Source: Mariprofundaceae bacterium (lineage in GTDB: Bacteria; Pseudomonadota; Zetaproteobacteria; Mariprofundales; Mariprofundaceae). From it: a stretch of DNA of 9,115 bases. Shown here one piece after another: positions 1 to 7,612 of the stretch. The stretch lies in assembly GCA_027075825.1 (NCBI GenBank), contig JALSZZ010000258.1, positions 1-9,115 on the forward strand, in the 5' to 3' direction. The translations under genes and the position numbers were made by a program. Position 1 is the first letter of the stretch. Each line of letters starts with the position of its first letter. The notes beneath the pieces are model-generated. The model was not told where the DNA came from, searched no databases, and saw only the letters and a program-made list of their open reading frames with translations.

Positions 1-391
1 CCAAATGCCCCCATGCCGCCTGCGCCGCAGCGCCTGTAAAAACAGTCATCCCACCAGAACTGGCCAGATCAGCATATCTGGTTTTATCCTTCCAGACTGC
101 GCCAATGCCACCAATATCGCCCTCACACAGCCCGATGGCCAAGGCTGTTTTATAGGTGTATGTGGTGTTTGATTGCGTCATGCCACCACCGCCCTTGCCA
201 CCGCTTGTTTGCGTTGATGTATGTGCGATCGGGGTGAAATCACCGTACCAGATCAGATTGCCGGATATGCGCTGTTGGCCATAGACAAGGGGAATCGTCT
301 TGCCGTAGCTGGATGTCTGAATATTCAGCGCGCCGATGCGCGGCTCTGTTGTTGCAATAGTCGTTCCGCCACCGCCAGTCAGGCCGCCCAT
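1..391 (-). CDS. Tail-tip hub protein, N-terminal part (gpJ / RcGTA-hub-like), cut by the window edge
   Basis: This is the first 130 codons of a larger protein, open from ATG at 391 to the left edge without a stop. After a glycine-rich start it shows the hallmark region of the central tail-tip hub of RcGTA-type and related siphovirus tails: PRIGALNIQTSSYGKTIPLV, then YGQQRISGNLIWYGDF (about residues 17-52), a glycine-rich turn SGGKGGGG (about 63-70), TYTYKTALAIGLCEG (about 77-91) and IGAVWKDK. In this family the protein forms the trimeric hub that closes the tube and contacts the cell surface; full proteins are usually many hundreds of residues long. The start overlaps the stop of the NlpC gene by one base (TAATG at 393-389), matching the usual order peptidase then hub. 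Family membership is from recognised sequence pattern; the missing C-terminal part prevents any statement on receptor binding. Confidence 0.82.
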   Translation of the reverse strand, partial: MGGLTGGGGTTIATTEPRIGALNIQTSSYGKTIPLVYGQQRISGNLIWYGDFTPIAHTSTQTSGGKGGGGMTQSNTTYTYKTALAIGLCEGDIGGIGAVWKDKTRYADLASSGGMTVFTGAAAQAAWGHL

Positions 392-795
392 TATTCAGCC
401 CTCACCCGCCAGAACCCGGCCAGCCTGCCGCCCAGCTCACCGCGATCACCTTCGCTCATCACACAACCCTGTCCGCGCCAGGCATGGATAATCATCGGCC
501 AGTCAATAACGATGCCAGCATGGGAAACCGTGCGCCCGAAGCGATAGAGCGCAACATCCCCCGGCGCTGGCTCATTCACCGGATCAGCGTATTGCTCAAT
601 CCAGCCAAGGTATCGCTCCTCAGAGCGGTGCAAATGCCAGTCCGGCGGATAGGGACGCGGGTCGATATGCGGGATCATGCCCGCAGCCTCGTACACCTCA
701 CAGAGCAGCATGGCGCAGTCAACACCTGTGCCTTTTACCCGCGCCTGGTGGTGATAGGGCGTGCCAAGCCAGCATTTCGCAGCGGATATAATCAT
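391..795 (-). CDS. NlpC/P60-family phage tail peptidase
   Basis: A 134-residue protein of the phage NlpC type (TIGR02219-like), comparable to the C-terminal domain of lambda gpK. Family members are cysteine peptidases that cut peptide stems of peptidoglycan during DNA entry. The expected catalytic residues are visible: Cys27 in GTGVDCAMLL, His92 in VSHAGIVID, and a third polar residue at His104 in IIHAW. The N-terminal AAKCWLGTPYHHQA is typical. The separate Mov34/JAB domain of lambda gpK is absent, as in RcGTA-type tails. I chose the start at 795 because ATGA (795-792) overlaps the stop of the tailspike gene and puts the family's conserved N-terminus in place; the frame stays open to an ATG at 846, but that would force a 55-base overlap. 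The stop TAA shares one base with the hub gene start. No strong Shine-Dalgarno is seen, so translation is probably coupled. Confidence 0.88.
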   Translation of the reverse strand: MIISAAKCWLGTPYHHQARVKGTGVDCAMLLCEVYEAAGMIPHIDPRPYPPDWHLHRSEERYLGWIEQYADPVNEPAPGDVALYRFGRTVSHAGIVIDWPMIIHAWRGQGCVMSEGDRGELGGRLAGFWRVRAE

Positions 796-3161
796 ACGGG
801 CATAACCGTAGATTCCGCCCCCGGCAGCCATGCCGAGCCGTCCCATATCAGGCGCGCAAACTGCCCGGCGGCGTTAAACGTAAGTGTAGTTTTGGCTGCG
901 GCAAACGTACCAGTTATGACAATACTGTTTCCGGCACTGATAAATTCTGAGTTAATATTTTTCTGTTGGCCCGCGTAGGCCCCGTTAGCCAGAGTGAACG
1001 CGGACGTAACACCATTCGTTCCGACTACCGTATTCCCCTCAGCAATAATAGTAGCCGCTGCTAGCGTGCGGAGGTCTTGCGAAACATTGTTACGCAAGAC
1101 CTCAAAAACGCTGTCGAATTTCGTGATTGTTGATACCGAATCAACGCTGTTTTTATTTGGTGCCGACCCATCCGTTGTGATATTTTCAAGCATGGTTTCG
1201 TGGCTATTATTTAGCGCAAACAACTTGTCTGATATCGTGCTGACAAACGTCGAATAGCCTCTGAACCTCAAGGTATTCGTCAGCAAAAACGCCGCAGAAC
1301 AGCCCGTGACTTTGCCGCTAAATGAAGAATTCGTAATAGTAGCAAACACAGAATACGCCTGCACTGCGTAGGTAACATTCTCGCAATCGCAACAAATGCT
1401 GTTATCGCTACAGATTAGTGTGTTGTCAGATACAAGCAGTGAGACACCGATGCCCACACCGATTGCTGTGTTTGCGCTACCGCTATTACCCGAGCAACCA
1501 AGAGAGAAATCGACCGCCGGGGTTGCGGTCGCGTCAATATAGTGCCGCCCACGCAGGGTAATCGCGCTACCTTCATTAGCCGCGCCCGCAGCAATACCCG
1601 CCGCTGTTGCGGCGTACCCCGTAATACGGTTACCATTGATGCTAGAATTGTTGCCAATAACCAAAATGCCGTTTTGTTCCGCCGCCGCGCCAGCGGCGAT
1701 GGGGGACATCACAATAGTATTGTCCGACACTACTGCGCCATCAGCAGCTATAGCTATACACTGCCCCCCGTCGGTGCGGATCCTGCCGCATCCGTTTACA
1801 TAATTACCGCTAATGATTCCGCCCAGCACCGCTCTTGCATCGAACAACGCATTGACTTTTATACCGTCTTTACCAGCACTTTTAACTGTATTGCCAATAA
1901 CCTGACAATGGTCAGAGGCCATGTAAATAGCAGAACTCCAGCAGTTCTCGCTGTAATTATACAGCGCCATGCTATGAGGCGATAGATGCGGCTGAAAAAT
2001 CATTGCGCTACCGATACTACTGCACTGCACCGCCGCATGACTATGATTGCTGCCGGATGCATCGCCAAACGTCCGGTAAATAAACTCGCAAAATGTCCGG
2101 TTTGTGTCTGCTGTTGCTGAATACGCGCTCTGAAAATTTGATGTACAGCGCATAACAGTATGCCGCACCGACAACGGCCCGCTGCTGACAACACCCCAGA
2201 AACACTCTGTAAAATCACATTCCACCACGTTTACATCAACACAATCAGTCAGCAACACACCATTCATACCGCCGATATTGATCGTGCTGTTTAGCCTATC
2301 AAATATGATGCCTTTGACCGTTAAATGGTCATAGCCAATAAATGTCAGGGCATAATTATGCGTCGGGTTTGCTGTGTCATATGCAGTCGATATACGCCGT
2401 AGCGTTACCCCCGGCCAGTCCAGTGTTACGCCAGATAACCCCCCGGCGGGGGCGGTAAAAACCAGGTCATCACACAAGCAAATACCACCACGCATGGTCA
2501 ATACATCACCGCTTTTCGCTGCATTGATAAAACGCTGCACATTGGTGGTGTTATCAGTTACGCCATCAACCATAACACCGAACTGCGCTGCATCGAGCAC
2601 ATTGTTGGTGCGCTCACGCAGCCATGCAGCGGAGCCATCGCCGCCAGTCGGTACAATCACCGTACCATTGTTATCAGTGTATTGCCCTGGTAAGCCACCT
2701 GTAACGCCATAAAAGACACCACCACCACCGTATTGCCGACTGGTGTGATATGCCAATGATACTCGCCGTGCTGTCGGTGTTATTGTACGCAATGCTGCTA
2801 TATCGGCAATGGACTCAAGGCCACTGATGTTATCCAGGCCTTGCAGGACAACCCAATAGCCGGATGCCTGATCATTAGCGAATGTGACGGATGTATGTGA
2901 TTGCACGCAAAGGTAGGCGATGCCATTATTGATTACCTGGTCATTTGTAGAATACACCGTTGCGGTGGCCCATGTCCCACGGTCGTTGTAATTGAGCGTC
3001 AACGCGGACAGGCCGAGGTTTTGCCTCGCTGTGGCGGCACTGCCATCGTCGCCCAGCAGCCCACGCAAATAGGCCAGTTCCTGCGCTTTTGCTGCCTTAT
3101 ATTGATCCTCTGTTATCGCCGCGCCGATAAAATCACTGTCTGCAGGTAATGCCGTAGCCAT
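792..3161 (-). CDS. Beta-helix tailspike / receptor-binding protein
   Basis: A 789-residue protein with the layout of a phage tailspike. Residues 1-50 (MATALPADSDFIGAAITEDQ, then an Ala/Leu-rich helix) resemble a common phage fibre N-terminus and probably anchor it to the tail. Residues about 57-108 (RGTWATATVYSTNDQVINNG, AYLCVQSH, GYWVVLQGL) look like a small carbohydrate-binding module. Residues about 118-187 resemble the head-binding linker of tailspikes. From about 188 (VLDAAQFGVMVDGVTDNTTN) a pectate-lyase-3 type right-handed beta-helix begins and runs through many VISGNTV/GNRITG-like turns. The last 50 residues (FNAAGQFARLIWDGSAWLPG) resemble C-terminal trimerisation or capping segments. 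It should bind, and possibly cleave, a surface polysaccharide; catalytic residues cannot be assigned. Its setting is unusual: it separates the DUF2163 and NlpC genes, starts 15 bases after the upstream stop with its own Shine-Dalgarno, and has low-G+C stretches (24 of 60 at 1081-1140 and at 1321-1380). Confidence 0.85.
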   Translation of the reverse strand: MATALPADSDFIGAAITEDQYKAAKAQELAYLRGLLGDDGSAATARQNLGLSALTLNYNDRGTWATATVYSTNDQVINNGIAYLCVQSHTSVTFANDQASGYWVVLQGLDNISGLESIADIAALRTITPTARRVSLAYHTSRQYGGGGVFYGVTGGLPGQYTDNNGTVIVPTGGDGSAAWLRERTNNVLDAAQFGVMVDGVTDNTTNVQRFINAAKSGDVLTMRGGICLCDDLVFTAPAGGLSGVTLDWPGVTLRRISTAYDTANPTHNYALTFIGYDHLTVKGIIFDRLNSTINIGGMNGVLLTDCVDVNVVECDFTECFWGVVSSGPLSVRHTVMRCTSNFQSAYSATADTNRTFCEFIYRTFGDASGSNHSHAAVQCSSIGSAMIFQPHLSPHSMALYNYSENCWSSAIYMASDHCQVIGNTVKSAGKDGIKVNALFDARAVLGGIISGNYVNGCGRIRTDGGQCIAIAADGAVVSDNTIVMSPIAAGAAAEQNGILVIGNNSSINGNRITGYAATAAGIAAGAANEGSAITLRGRHYIDATATPAVDFSLGCSGNSGSANTAIGVGIGVSLLVSDNTLICSDNSICCDCENVTYAVQAYSVFATITNSSFSGKVTGCSAAFLLTNTLRFRGYSTFVSTISDKLFALNNSHETMLENITTDGSAPNKNSVDSVSTITKFDSVFEVLRNNVSQDLRTLAAATIIAEGNTVVGTNGVTSAFTLANGAYAGQQKNINSEFISAGNSIVITGTFAAAKTTLTFNAAGQFARLIWDGSAWLPGAESTVMPV

Positions 3162-3167
3162 GTGTTA

Positions 3168-3172
3168 TCCTT
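3168..3172 (-). promoter_or_regulatory. Ribosome binding site AAGGA of the tailspike gene
   Basis: AAGGA lies six bases upstream of the ATG at 3161. It is the clearest Shine-Dalgarno in the window. The tailspike is the only minus-strand gene apart from the tape measure that does not overlap its upstream neighbour, so this site probably lets it be translated independently and fixes its start. Confidence 0.6.
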
Positions 3173-3176
3173 GTTA

Positions 3177-4034
3177 TTAAATTGCCGTTTCAGGAATCGG
3201 GATGTAGGGAAATCCGCGAAACCGGGGCAGGTTGTTGAATTTTGTGTTGCATGTGGACTGCTGTTTATCGCAGCCAGGGTATGCCGTGAACGCATCGCCG
3301 GTGGTTGGCACTGCTTTGAGCGGCGGGCTCAGCGTGATGCTGCCGGGGCTGTATGCTTTGACTGTGCGCGATACGCCGGCATTCGGGCCGGATGAAAACG
3401 TGATCGTACCCAGCGTGAAATAGTCTGCCGCCTGCGTCAATCCACAGTTAATCTGCGTGTTAGTGGACCCTGCTGCTACGGTTGATGTGGCAGCCCAGGC
3501 AGCTTTGCTCAATGCGCAGCCGACATCGAATAGCGTATGCAGACATCCGGCCTGGTAGATATTGCGCGGCATCTGCACATTGAGCAACGCCAGATCGGAC
3601 AACACCGACAGACGCGCCATGCCCCGGTCGATCTCATCGACGTTGATTTCCCCGGCGAACAACAACAGGCCACCTGCGCTGGTGTCAGTTGGATTATCCA
3701 ATGGCATAAAAACACGCTCAACCATCATGCGTGCGCCGTCCAGGCCGCCATTGTGCGCCACTTGAAGGAATGGGATGCCGAGCATGTTGTGGCTGGCATC
3801 CGCCACAATATCAACATTGAGCGTATCCACCTCAATTCCGGCAACGCAGCGGATACCAGAGCGCGATATCTGTAAATCATTCGACTTGTACACATGGCCG
3901 CCATAGACCAGATCAACATCATAATCTGCATAGTAGAATGCATCGCCCGTCGCCAGCGTAATCGTGTACAGATCAGCCATAACGAACTGATTGGCATTCA
4001 GCAGTGCCACCAAAGCATCAGAAGCAGACCTCAT
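3177..4034 (-). CDS. DUF2163 / phage BR0599-family tail hub protein (gpL-like) with probable Fe-S site
   Basis: A 285-residue protein of the TIGR02218/DUF2163 family, equivalent in position and pattern to lambda gpL and the matching RcGTA tail protein. N-terminal features are SASDALVALLNANQFVMADL and YTITLATGDAFYYADYDVDL; the C-terminal signature is PGCDKQQSTC, then NLPRFRGFPYIPIPE. Four cysteines, Cys164 and Cys173 (AGCLHTLFDVGC) and Cys255 and Cys262 (GCDKQQSTC), are placed as expected for the [4Fe-4S] cluster known in lambda gpL and reported for the RcGTA hub; Cys63 and Cys197 lie outside this pattern. The protein should form a ring below the distal tail protein. The frame opens at an earlier ATG (4082), but the start at 4034 is preferred because ATGA (4034-4031) overlaps the DUF2460 stop, the family's N-terminus starts here, and GGGGAACAGGA lies just upstream. 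The next gene is normally the NlpC peptidase; here a tailspike intervenes. Confidence 0.88.
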   Translation of the reverse strand: MRSASDALVALLNANQFVMADLYTITLATGDAFYYADYDVDLVYGGHVYKSNDLQISRSGIRCVAGIEVDTLNVDIVADASHNMLGIPFLQVAHNGGLDGARMMVERVFMPLDNPTDTSAGGLLLFAGEINVDEIDRGMARLSVLSDLALLNVQMPRNIYQAGCLHTLFDVGCALSKAAWAATSTVAAGSTNTQINCGLTQAADYFTLGTITFSSGPNAGVSRTVKAYSPGSITLSPPLKAVPTTGDAFTAYPGCDKQQSTCNTKFNNLPRFRGFPYIPIPETAI

Positions 4035-4705
4035 ATCCTGTTCCCCAGGCTTGCCCTCAGCGTAACCGTTTTGGCAGACCACAGGCGATCCATGAATTTG
4101 GTAAAATCAACCGAATCAGCATCAAATCGTGCGCGGTAGTAATACACGCCATTCCAAATCAATGGTTCGCCTGCGGCAGGCGGTGTAGAGAATGTGATAA
4201 GACCATTACTTTCGGTGTAATCTGAGCCTTGCACATACACTTTCGATGCCGACCACATTGGCGCACTGCCTGTTGCCGACCACATTGGCGCACTGCCTGC
4301 TGCCGACCACATATATGCTCCGATAAACAGCGACGCGGCATCAATATTGTTGACCGGCTCAGATGATCCGCCAAACGGGCGAGAAAGCTGAAACGTAGTG
4401 GTCAACCCATCACCTGTGCCGAACTGGATATTGGATGCAATCGAATCATCCGGATCCGCAAACAGGAACGAATCGAACGACCCTTGCCGCTGCATGTAGA
4501 ATCCAGCCAGAGTTTTCATCTCGGCGAATGCCAGATCATCCCGTAAAAACTCATATTGCAACTGAAACGTATAGATCGGGTTCGCCCAGTTGCGGCGACG
4601 CAGTTCGCGACCTGAGCGCGATGTCTGGATACTGGTGGAAAACAGCGGCGTCTTGACCACATCAAAGGCCAGCCCCGGCAGCGTCGGAAATACCGCGTTA
4701 CTCAT
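4031..4705 (-). CDS. DUF2460 distal tail protein (gpM-like, TIGR02217 family)
   Basis: A 224-residue protein with the DUF2460/TIGR02217 pattern: GLAFDVVKTPLFSTSIQTSR and SGRELRRRNWANPIYTFQLQ near the N-terminus, then a Leu-Arg-Asp helix start, LAGFYMQRQGSFDSFLF (about 66-82), GDGLTTTFQLSRPFGG (about 98-113), YYYRARFDADSVDF (about 188-201) and the typical end FMDRLWSAKTVTLR. Homologues form the distal tail ring between the tube and the hub, the place of lambda gpM. The segment about 132-154 carries a tandem repeat of nine residues not expected in the family (see the 27-base repeat entry). The start at 4705 lies in ATGA (4705-4702), overlapping the stop of a 15-codon mini-ORF, with GGGG nine bases upstream; the stop overlaps the next start. 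The length is near the family norm, apart from the repeat. Confidence 0.88.
   Translation of the reverse strand: MSNAVFPTLPGLAFDVVKTPLFSTSIQTSRSGRELRRRNWANPIYTFQLQYEFLRDDLAFAEMKTLAGFYMQRQGSFDSFLFADPDDSIASNIQFGTGDGLTTTFQLSRPFGGSSEPVNNIDAASLFIGAYMWSAAGSAPMWSATGSAPMWSASKVYVQGSDYTESNGLITFSTPPAAGEPLIWNGVYYYRARFDADSVDFTKFMDRLWSAKTVTLRASLGNRI
4248..4312. repeat. 27-base tandem repeat, 2.4 copies, inside the DUF2460 gene
   Basis: On the plus strand the unit GCCGACCACATTGGCGCACT followed by GCCTGYT occurs at 4248-4274 and 4275-4301, then breaks off after 11 bases at 4302-4312. The two full copies differ at one base (GTT against GCT). Because 27 is divisible by three, the gene stays in frame and gains nine residues per copy: MWSAAGSAP, MWSATGSAP, MWSASK. 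The near identity points to recent slippage or unequal recombination. Confidence 0.9.
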
Positions 4706-4749
4706 GCGTTCAAACCCCGTTCACCACGAAGTGCATATTCGGTTTTCAT
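4702..4749 (-). CDS. 15-codon mini-ORF coupling the tape measure gene to the DUF2460 gene
   Basis: The gap between the tape measure stop and the DUF2460 start is bridged by an ORF encoding MKTEYALRGERGLNA. Its ATG lies in ATGA at 4749-4746, overlapping the tape measure stop, and its TGA lies in ATGA at 4705-4702, overlapping the next start. CGGAA lies upstream as a weak Shine-Dalgarno. The arrangement would let ribosomes pass from the tape measure gene to the DUF2460 gene by reinitiation. No family is recognised and the peptide itself may have no function; it could be a coupling relay, the remnant of a lost small gene, or chance. The double overlap is seen directly; the role is inferred. Confidence 0.35.
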   Translation of the reverse strand: MKTEYALRGERGLNA

Positions 4750-7604
4750 ACCGAAAAATTCCGTTTCAGTTTTTTCAGTGCCGGTGGCAGGCTGGAAGCG
4801 TTGCGAGTCAGGTACTGACTGAAGCTTCGCGCATCCATGGCCTGGATCGTCACATGGGTGGTATTGCCGCCGGATGCGCCACCAGCAGCAATCATATCGC
4901 GTAGCGGGTTGGCAATATGCGCAGGTAGCACCATCTCTTGCTGATGCAGTTGCGTCATCGGATTAACGCCAGCGGGAATATCATAGCCGCCGCTGGCCGA
5001 AGCAATGCGCGTGGCATAATTCGCTACCACGCCGAACGCCGCCCCGGCAGCGACAGGCGCGATCACAGGACCGACGACAGGAATGGCGGCCAGTGCCGAA
5101 TACACGCCAGCCATCACGTTCCATGCCTTCATCATGATTTGCTTCACCGCAGTACCTGCCGAGATCAGCAACGATTTCGCCGCTCCCGCCTCCTCGATAC
5201 CTGTTCGAGTAGCTGTCCCCGTCATTGTCGCCATCGTTTTGGCTGCTTCGGTGGCTGCCCATGATGCCACCATTTTCACGCCCATATTGGCAAACTCCAG
5301 CACAACAGACTGGCCCATATTGCGCATTGCCTGGCGCAGCGTGTTGGTGCCGCGTATCACCCCGTTCATAGCGCTTTCAAAGGCGTTTGAAACAGGCGCA
5401 AACATGGATTGCCAGAATGCTTCATTTTCCTGCAAACGCTTCTTTTGCGCCTTTCGCCGCTCCTGATCCGCCTTGTCAGTCAGCTTTTTTTCCTTCACGG
5501 CCAATGCCGTCTGTGCCTGAATAGTGTGAATAGCATGTTGCCGCTGAAGATCGGCAATCTTTGCCAGCGCGCGCTGATATTGCACCGGCTGACCCTGCAC
5601 AAGCTGTGCCTCTTGCTGTGCTGATTTCAGCTTGATGGCATAGGTTTTTTCCGCCAGTGCGTTTTTCGCACGCAGGGCATCAAGATCGGAGATTTCCTGC
5701 AACTGTCGTTTTTTCTCGATTTCTGCGGTTTGAATCCGGATGCGGGTCAGCGCATCCTGCTGCGCCTGGCGTATCGCCAGTTGAGCCAGTTGCAATTTTT
5801 CCTGAGCAGCTCTGCTGGCTGCCGCCTGATCAGACTTGCTGCCACCTGATGCTGTCACCAGTGGCGTTTTAACGGAGCCGACAGGCGTGCTAAAGCCAGC
5901 GACCTGAACGCCTGCTGACTGCTTGCCATCGCTGGCGGGTCGCGCCTGTCCCGCCTTAAAAAACGCATCGACGTAAAACGCATCATTGGCCGCCAGATTC
6001 TTTTTGCGCTCATCGTTAATGCGTTTTGTTGCTGCTGAAATGGTTTCAATTGCGCCCTGCGCCGCTTGCAGCCCCTTGCCGTAGTCAATAATCATCGCCG
6101 CTTTGCTGCCCATGAACGGCACGGCAGACAGCTTTTCGCCCATCCAGACGATCAGATCACCAAAGCTTCTTTTTACGCTGGCTATCATCTCCTCCAGCGC
6201 GATGGAGCTGGCCGCCCAGGCCAGTTTGAAGCCTGCGGATATATTGACTGCCGCATCCGAAAGCCCGCCAGCCATGGCTATGCCTGCCTGCCGCACAACG
6301 GCAAATTGATCGGACAAATATGTGCCGATCTCCCATCCTGCCCAGGCGGCAAAGGCAAGGTTTCCTGCCACACTGAGTCTGCCCAGGCCCGCCAGTGATT
6401 CTGCGGTGCTTTTTTTGGCCAGTCCCATACTTTGCAGCATGCCAGCGTTGCGGCTGGCCGTGGCTGCCGCCAGCGTTTTTTCTGCGGCTGCCAGCTCCAT
6501 CGTGGCTGCCGCCGCCATCTGGCTCGCGCCAGCATACGCCCGCGCCTGTGCCACCTTTGCCTTGCCAGCGGCTACAGCCGTTTCGGCAGCAGCGATTTCG
6601 GCTGCCTGCGCCGCCCTGGCGGCTGTGATCGCCTGATATTGCGATGCTACATAATGCGTCACATAACCGACAGCGGCAACCTTCACAGCAATCATGCCAG
6701 CCATCACAATAGCTTTCAGATTATCCGCCACCGACATGATGGACGATGCCAGCGAGCCGCTCATGTTGCTGGTGTTGGCAAAATCCCCCCAAAGCTGCAA
6801 AAAGCTGTTATGTACTTGCTGGATAGCGCCGGAAATCGTCGGCGGAATGCGTGAGAATTCGGCATCAACCGTATTGGCCTCGTTCAGGATAGCGGCAATC
6901 ACCACATCAGAGGTTAGTTTGCCTTCCTGCGCCACTGCGCGCAAATCGCCATAAGCAATGCCAGCGCCATCGGCAATCATGCGGGCGATGCGTGGCGTTT
7001 GCTCAATCACGGAATTCAGTTCTTCGCCGCGCAGCACGCCGGAAGCCATCGCCTGCTGGAGCTGCACCAGCGCCGCAGATGCCGACACCGTGCTGGCCCC
7101 GGATACCCGTATAGCCTTGTTGACGGCATCCGTCACGCGCAGCAACGAACCCTGACTTAATCCCAGTCCCTGTGTAGCGCGGGCCATCGAGGCATACAGA
7201 TCAGCGGTGGCAGAAAAATCCCCCATGCTGTTGCGCGTAATCGCCACCAGTGCCTGATAGGCTGTGTTGTATTCGTCAGCGGACCGGGTAGCCAGGCGCA
7301 GCCGTGCGGTGACATTGCTGTATTCGTCCGATAGCTGCGTCAACGTGCCAATGCCATCACTGATACCGATCAGCGAAAACGCACCAGCGGCCATCCGCTG
7401 CATATTTTGCAGTTGTTGTGAGATGGAGGCCACACCGCGTCGTGTTTTTGAGATATTGACCAGACTGGTTGTTGCCGATGCGCTGATATTGTCAAACGCC
7501 GCTTTTCCAGCGTTGCCGACATTCTGCATGGTATCAACGGATTGTTTCATCCCTGCGTGAAAGCCGGAAAGATCAAGCTTGATTGCGAACGACAGATCTT
7601 TCAT
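4746..7604 (-). CDS. Tail tape measure protein (lambda-family)
   Basis: A 952-residue protein that sets tail length and passes through the tube during DNA delivery. Residues about 90-245 match the tape-measure N-terminal domain (TIGR02675-like), with MGDFSATADLYASMARATQG, MASGVLRGEELNSVIEQTPR and an AQEGKLTSDVV segment. Residues about 325-390 form an Ala/Glu/Lys-rich helix. Residues about 405-470 are hydrophobic and Gly/Ala-rich, with possible membrane segments. Residues about 595-730 are a strong charged coiled coil. The C-terminal part carries an Ala-rich hydrophobic stretch (about 830-870), then the classic lambda-type motif with YDIPAGVNP, QQEMVLPAHIANPLRDM (about 889-904) and a short basic end. 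At roughly 0.15 nm per residue this suggests a tail near 140 nm, an estimate only. The ATG at 7604 is preceded by GGGGGG at 7619-7614 as a weak Shine-Dalgarno. The upstream neighbour is a small plus-strand gene instead of the usual direct junction with a chaperone gene. Confidence 0.95.
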   Translation of the reverse strand: MKDLSFAIKLDLSGFHAGMKQSVDTMQNVGNAGKAAFDNISASATTSLVNISKTRRGVASISQQLQNMQRMAAGAFSLIGISDGIGTLTQLSDEYSNVTARLRLATRSADEYNTAYQALVAITRNSMGDFSATADLYASMARATQGLGLSQGSLLRVTDAVNKAIRVSGASTVSASAALVQLQQAMASGVLRGEELNSVIEQTPRIARMIADGAGIAYGDLRAVAQEGKLTSDVVIAAILNEANTVDAEFSRIPPTISGAIQQVHNSFLQLWGDFANTSNMSGSLASSIMSVADNLKAIVMAGMIAVKVAAVGYVTHYVASQYQAITAARAAQAAEIAAAETAVAAGKAKVAQARAYAGASQMAAAATMELAAAEKTLAAATASRNAGMLQSMGLAKKSTAESLAGLGRLSVAGNLAFAAWAGWEIGTYLSDQFAVVRQAGIAMAGGLSDAAVNISAGFKLAWAASSIALEEMIASVKRSFGDLIVWMGEKLSAVPFMGSKAAMIIDYGKGLQAAQGAIETISAATKRINDERKKNLAANDAFYVDAFFKAGQARPASDGKQSAGVQVAGFSTPVGSVKTPLVTASGGSKSDQAAASRAAQEKLQLAQLAIRQAQQDALTRIRIQTAEIEKKRQLQEISDLDALRAKNALAEKTYAIKLKSAQQEAQLVQGQPVQYQRALAKIADLQRQHAIHTIQAQTALAVKEKKLTDKADQERRKAQKKRLQENEAFWQSMFAPVSNAFESAMNGVIRGTNTLRQAMRNMGQSVVLEFANMGVKMVASWAATEAAKTMATMTGTATRTGIEEAGAAKSLLISAGTAVKQIMMKAWNVMAGVYSALAAIPVVGPVIAPVAAGAAFGVVANYATRIASASGGYDIPAGVNPMTQLHQQEMVLPAHIANPLRDMIAAGGASGGNTTHVTIQAMDARSFSQYLTRNASSLPPALKKLKRNFSV

Positions 7605-7612
7605 GCTAGCAT
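7583..7612 (+). promoter_or_regulatory. Possible extended -10 promoter for the 70-residue membrane protein gene
   Basis: Reading rightwards, TTGCGA (7583-7588, four of six to the -35 consensus) is followed after 18 bases by TAGCAT (7607-7612, four of six to the -10 consensus), preceded by TGC (7604-7606), which fits the TGn extension. Initiation would fall near 7619-7620, so the message could be leaderless at the ATG at 7620. The site lies inside the 5' end of the tape measure gene on the opposite strand. The match is modest and unproven. Confidence 0.28.

Noticed and set aside
484..978. Plus-strand ORF of 164 codons opposite the NlpC gene and tailspike end
   Set aside because: It runs opposite two well-supported genes, has no recognisable motif and no spacing or ribosome binding signal. 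It is a shadow frame.
1542..1985. Plus-strand ORF of 147 codons opposite the tailspike
   Set aside because: Arg/Asn/Thr-rich product with no domain pattern, fully opposite the beta-helix coding region.
4034..4082. Longer N-terminus for the DUF2163 protein from the ATG at 4082
   Set aside because: It would add 16 residues not typical of the family and force a 52-base overlap, while the ATG at 4034 fits the ATGA coupling and the family's N-terminus.
6322..6636. Plus-strand ORF for a hydrophobic Ala-rich protein opposite the tape measure gene
   Set aside because: The composition is explained as the reverse reading of the Ala/Glu/Lys-rich coiled coil; no independent support for translation.
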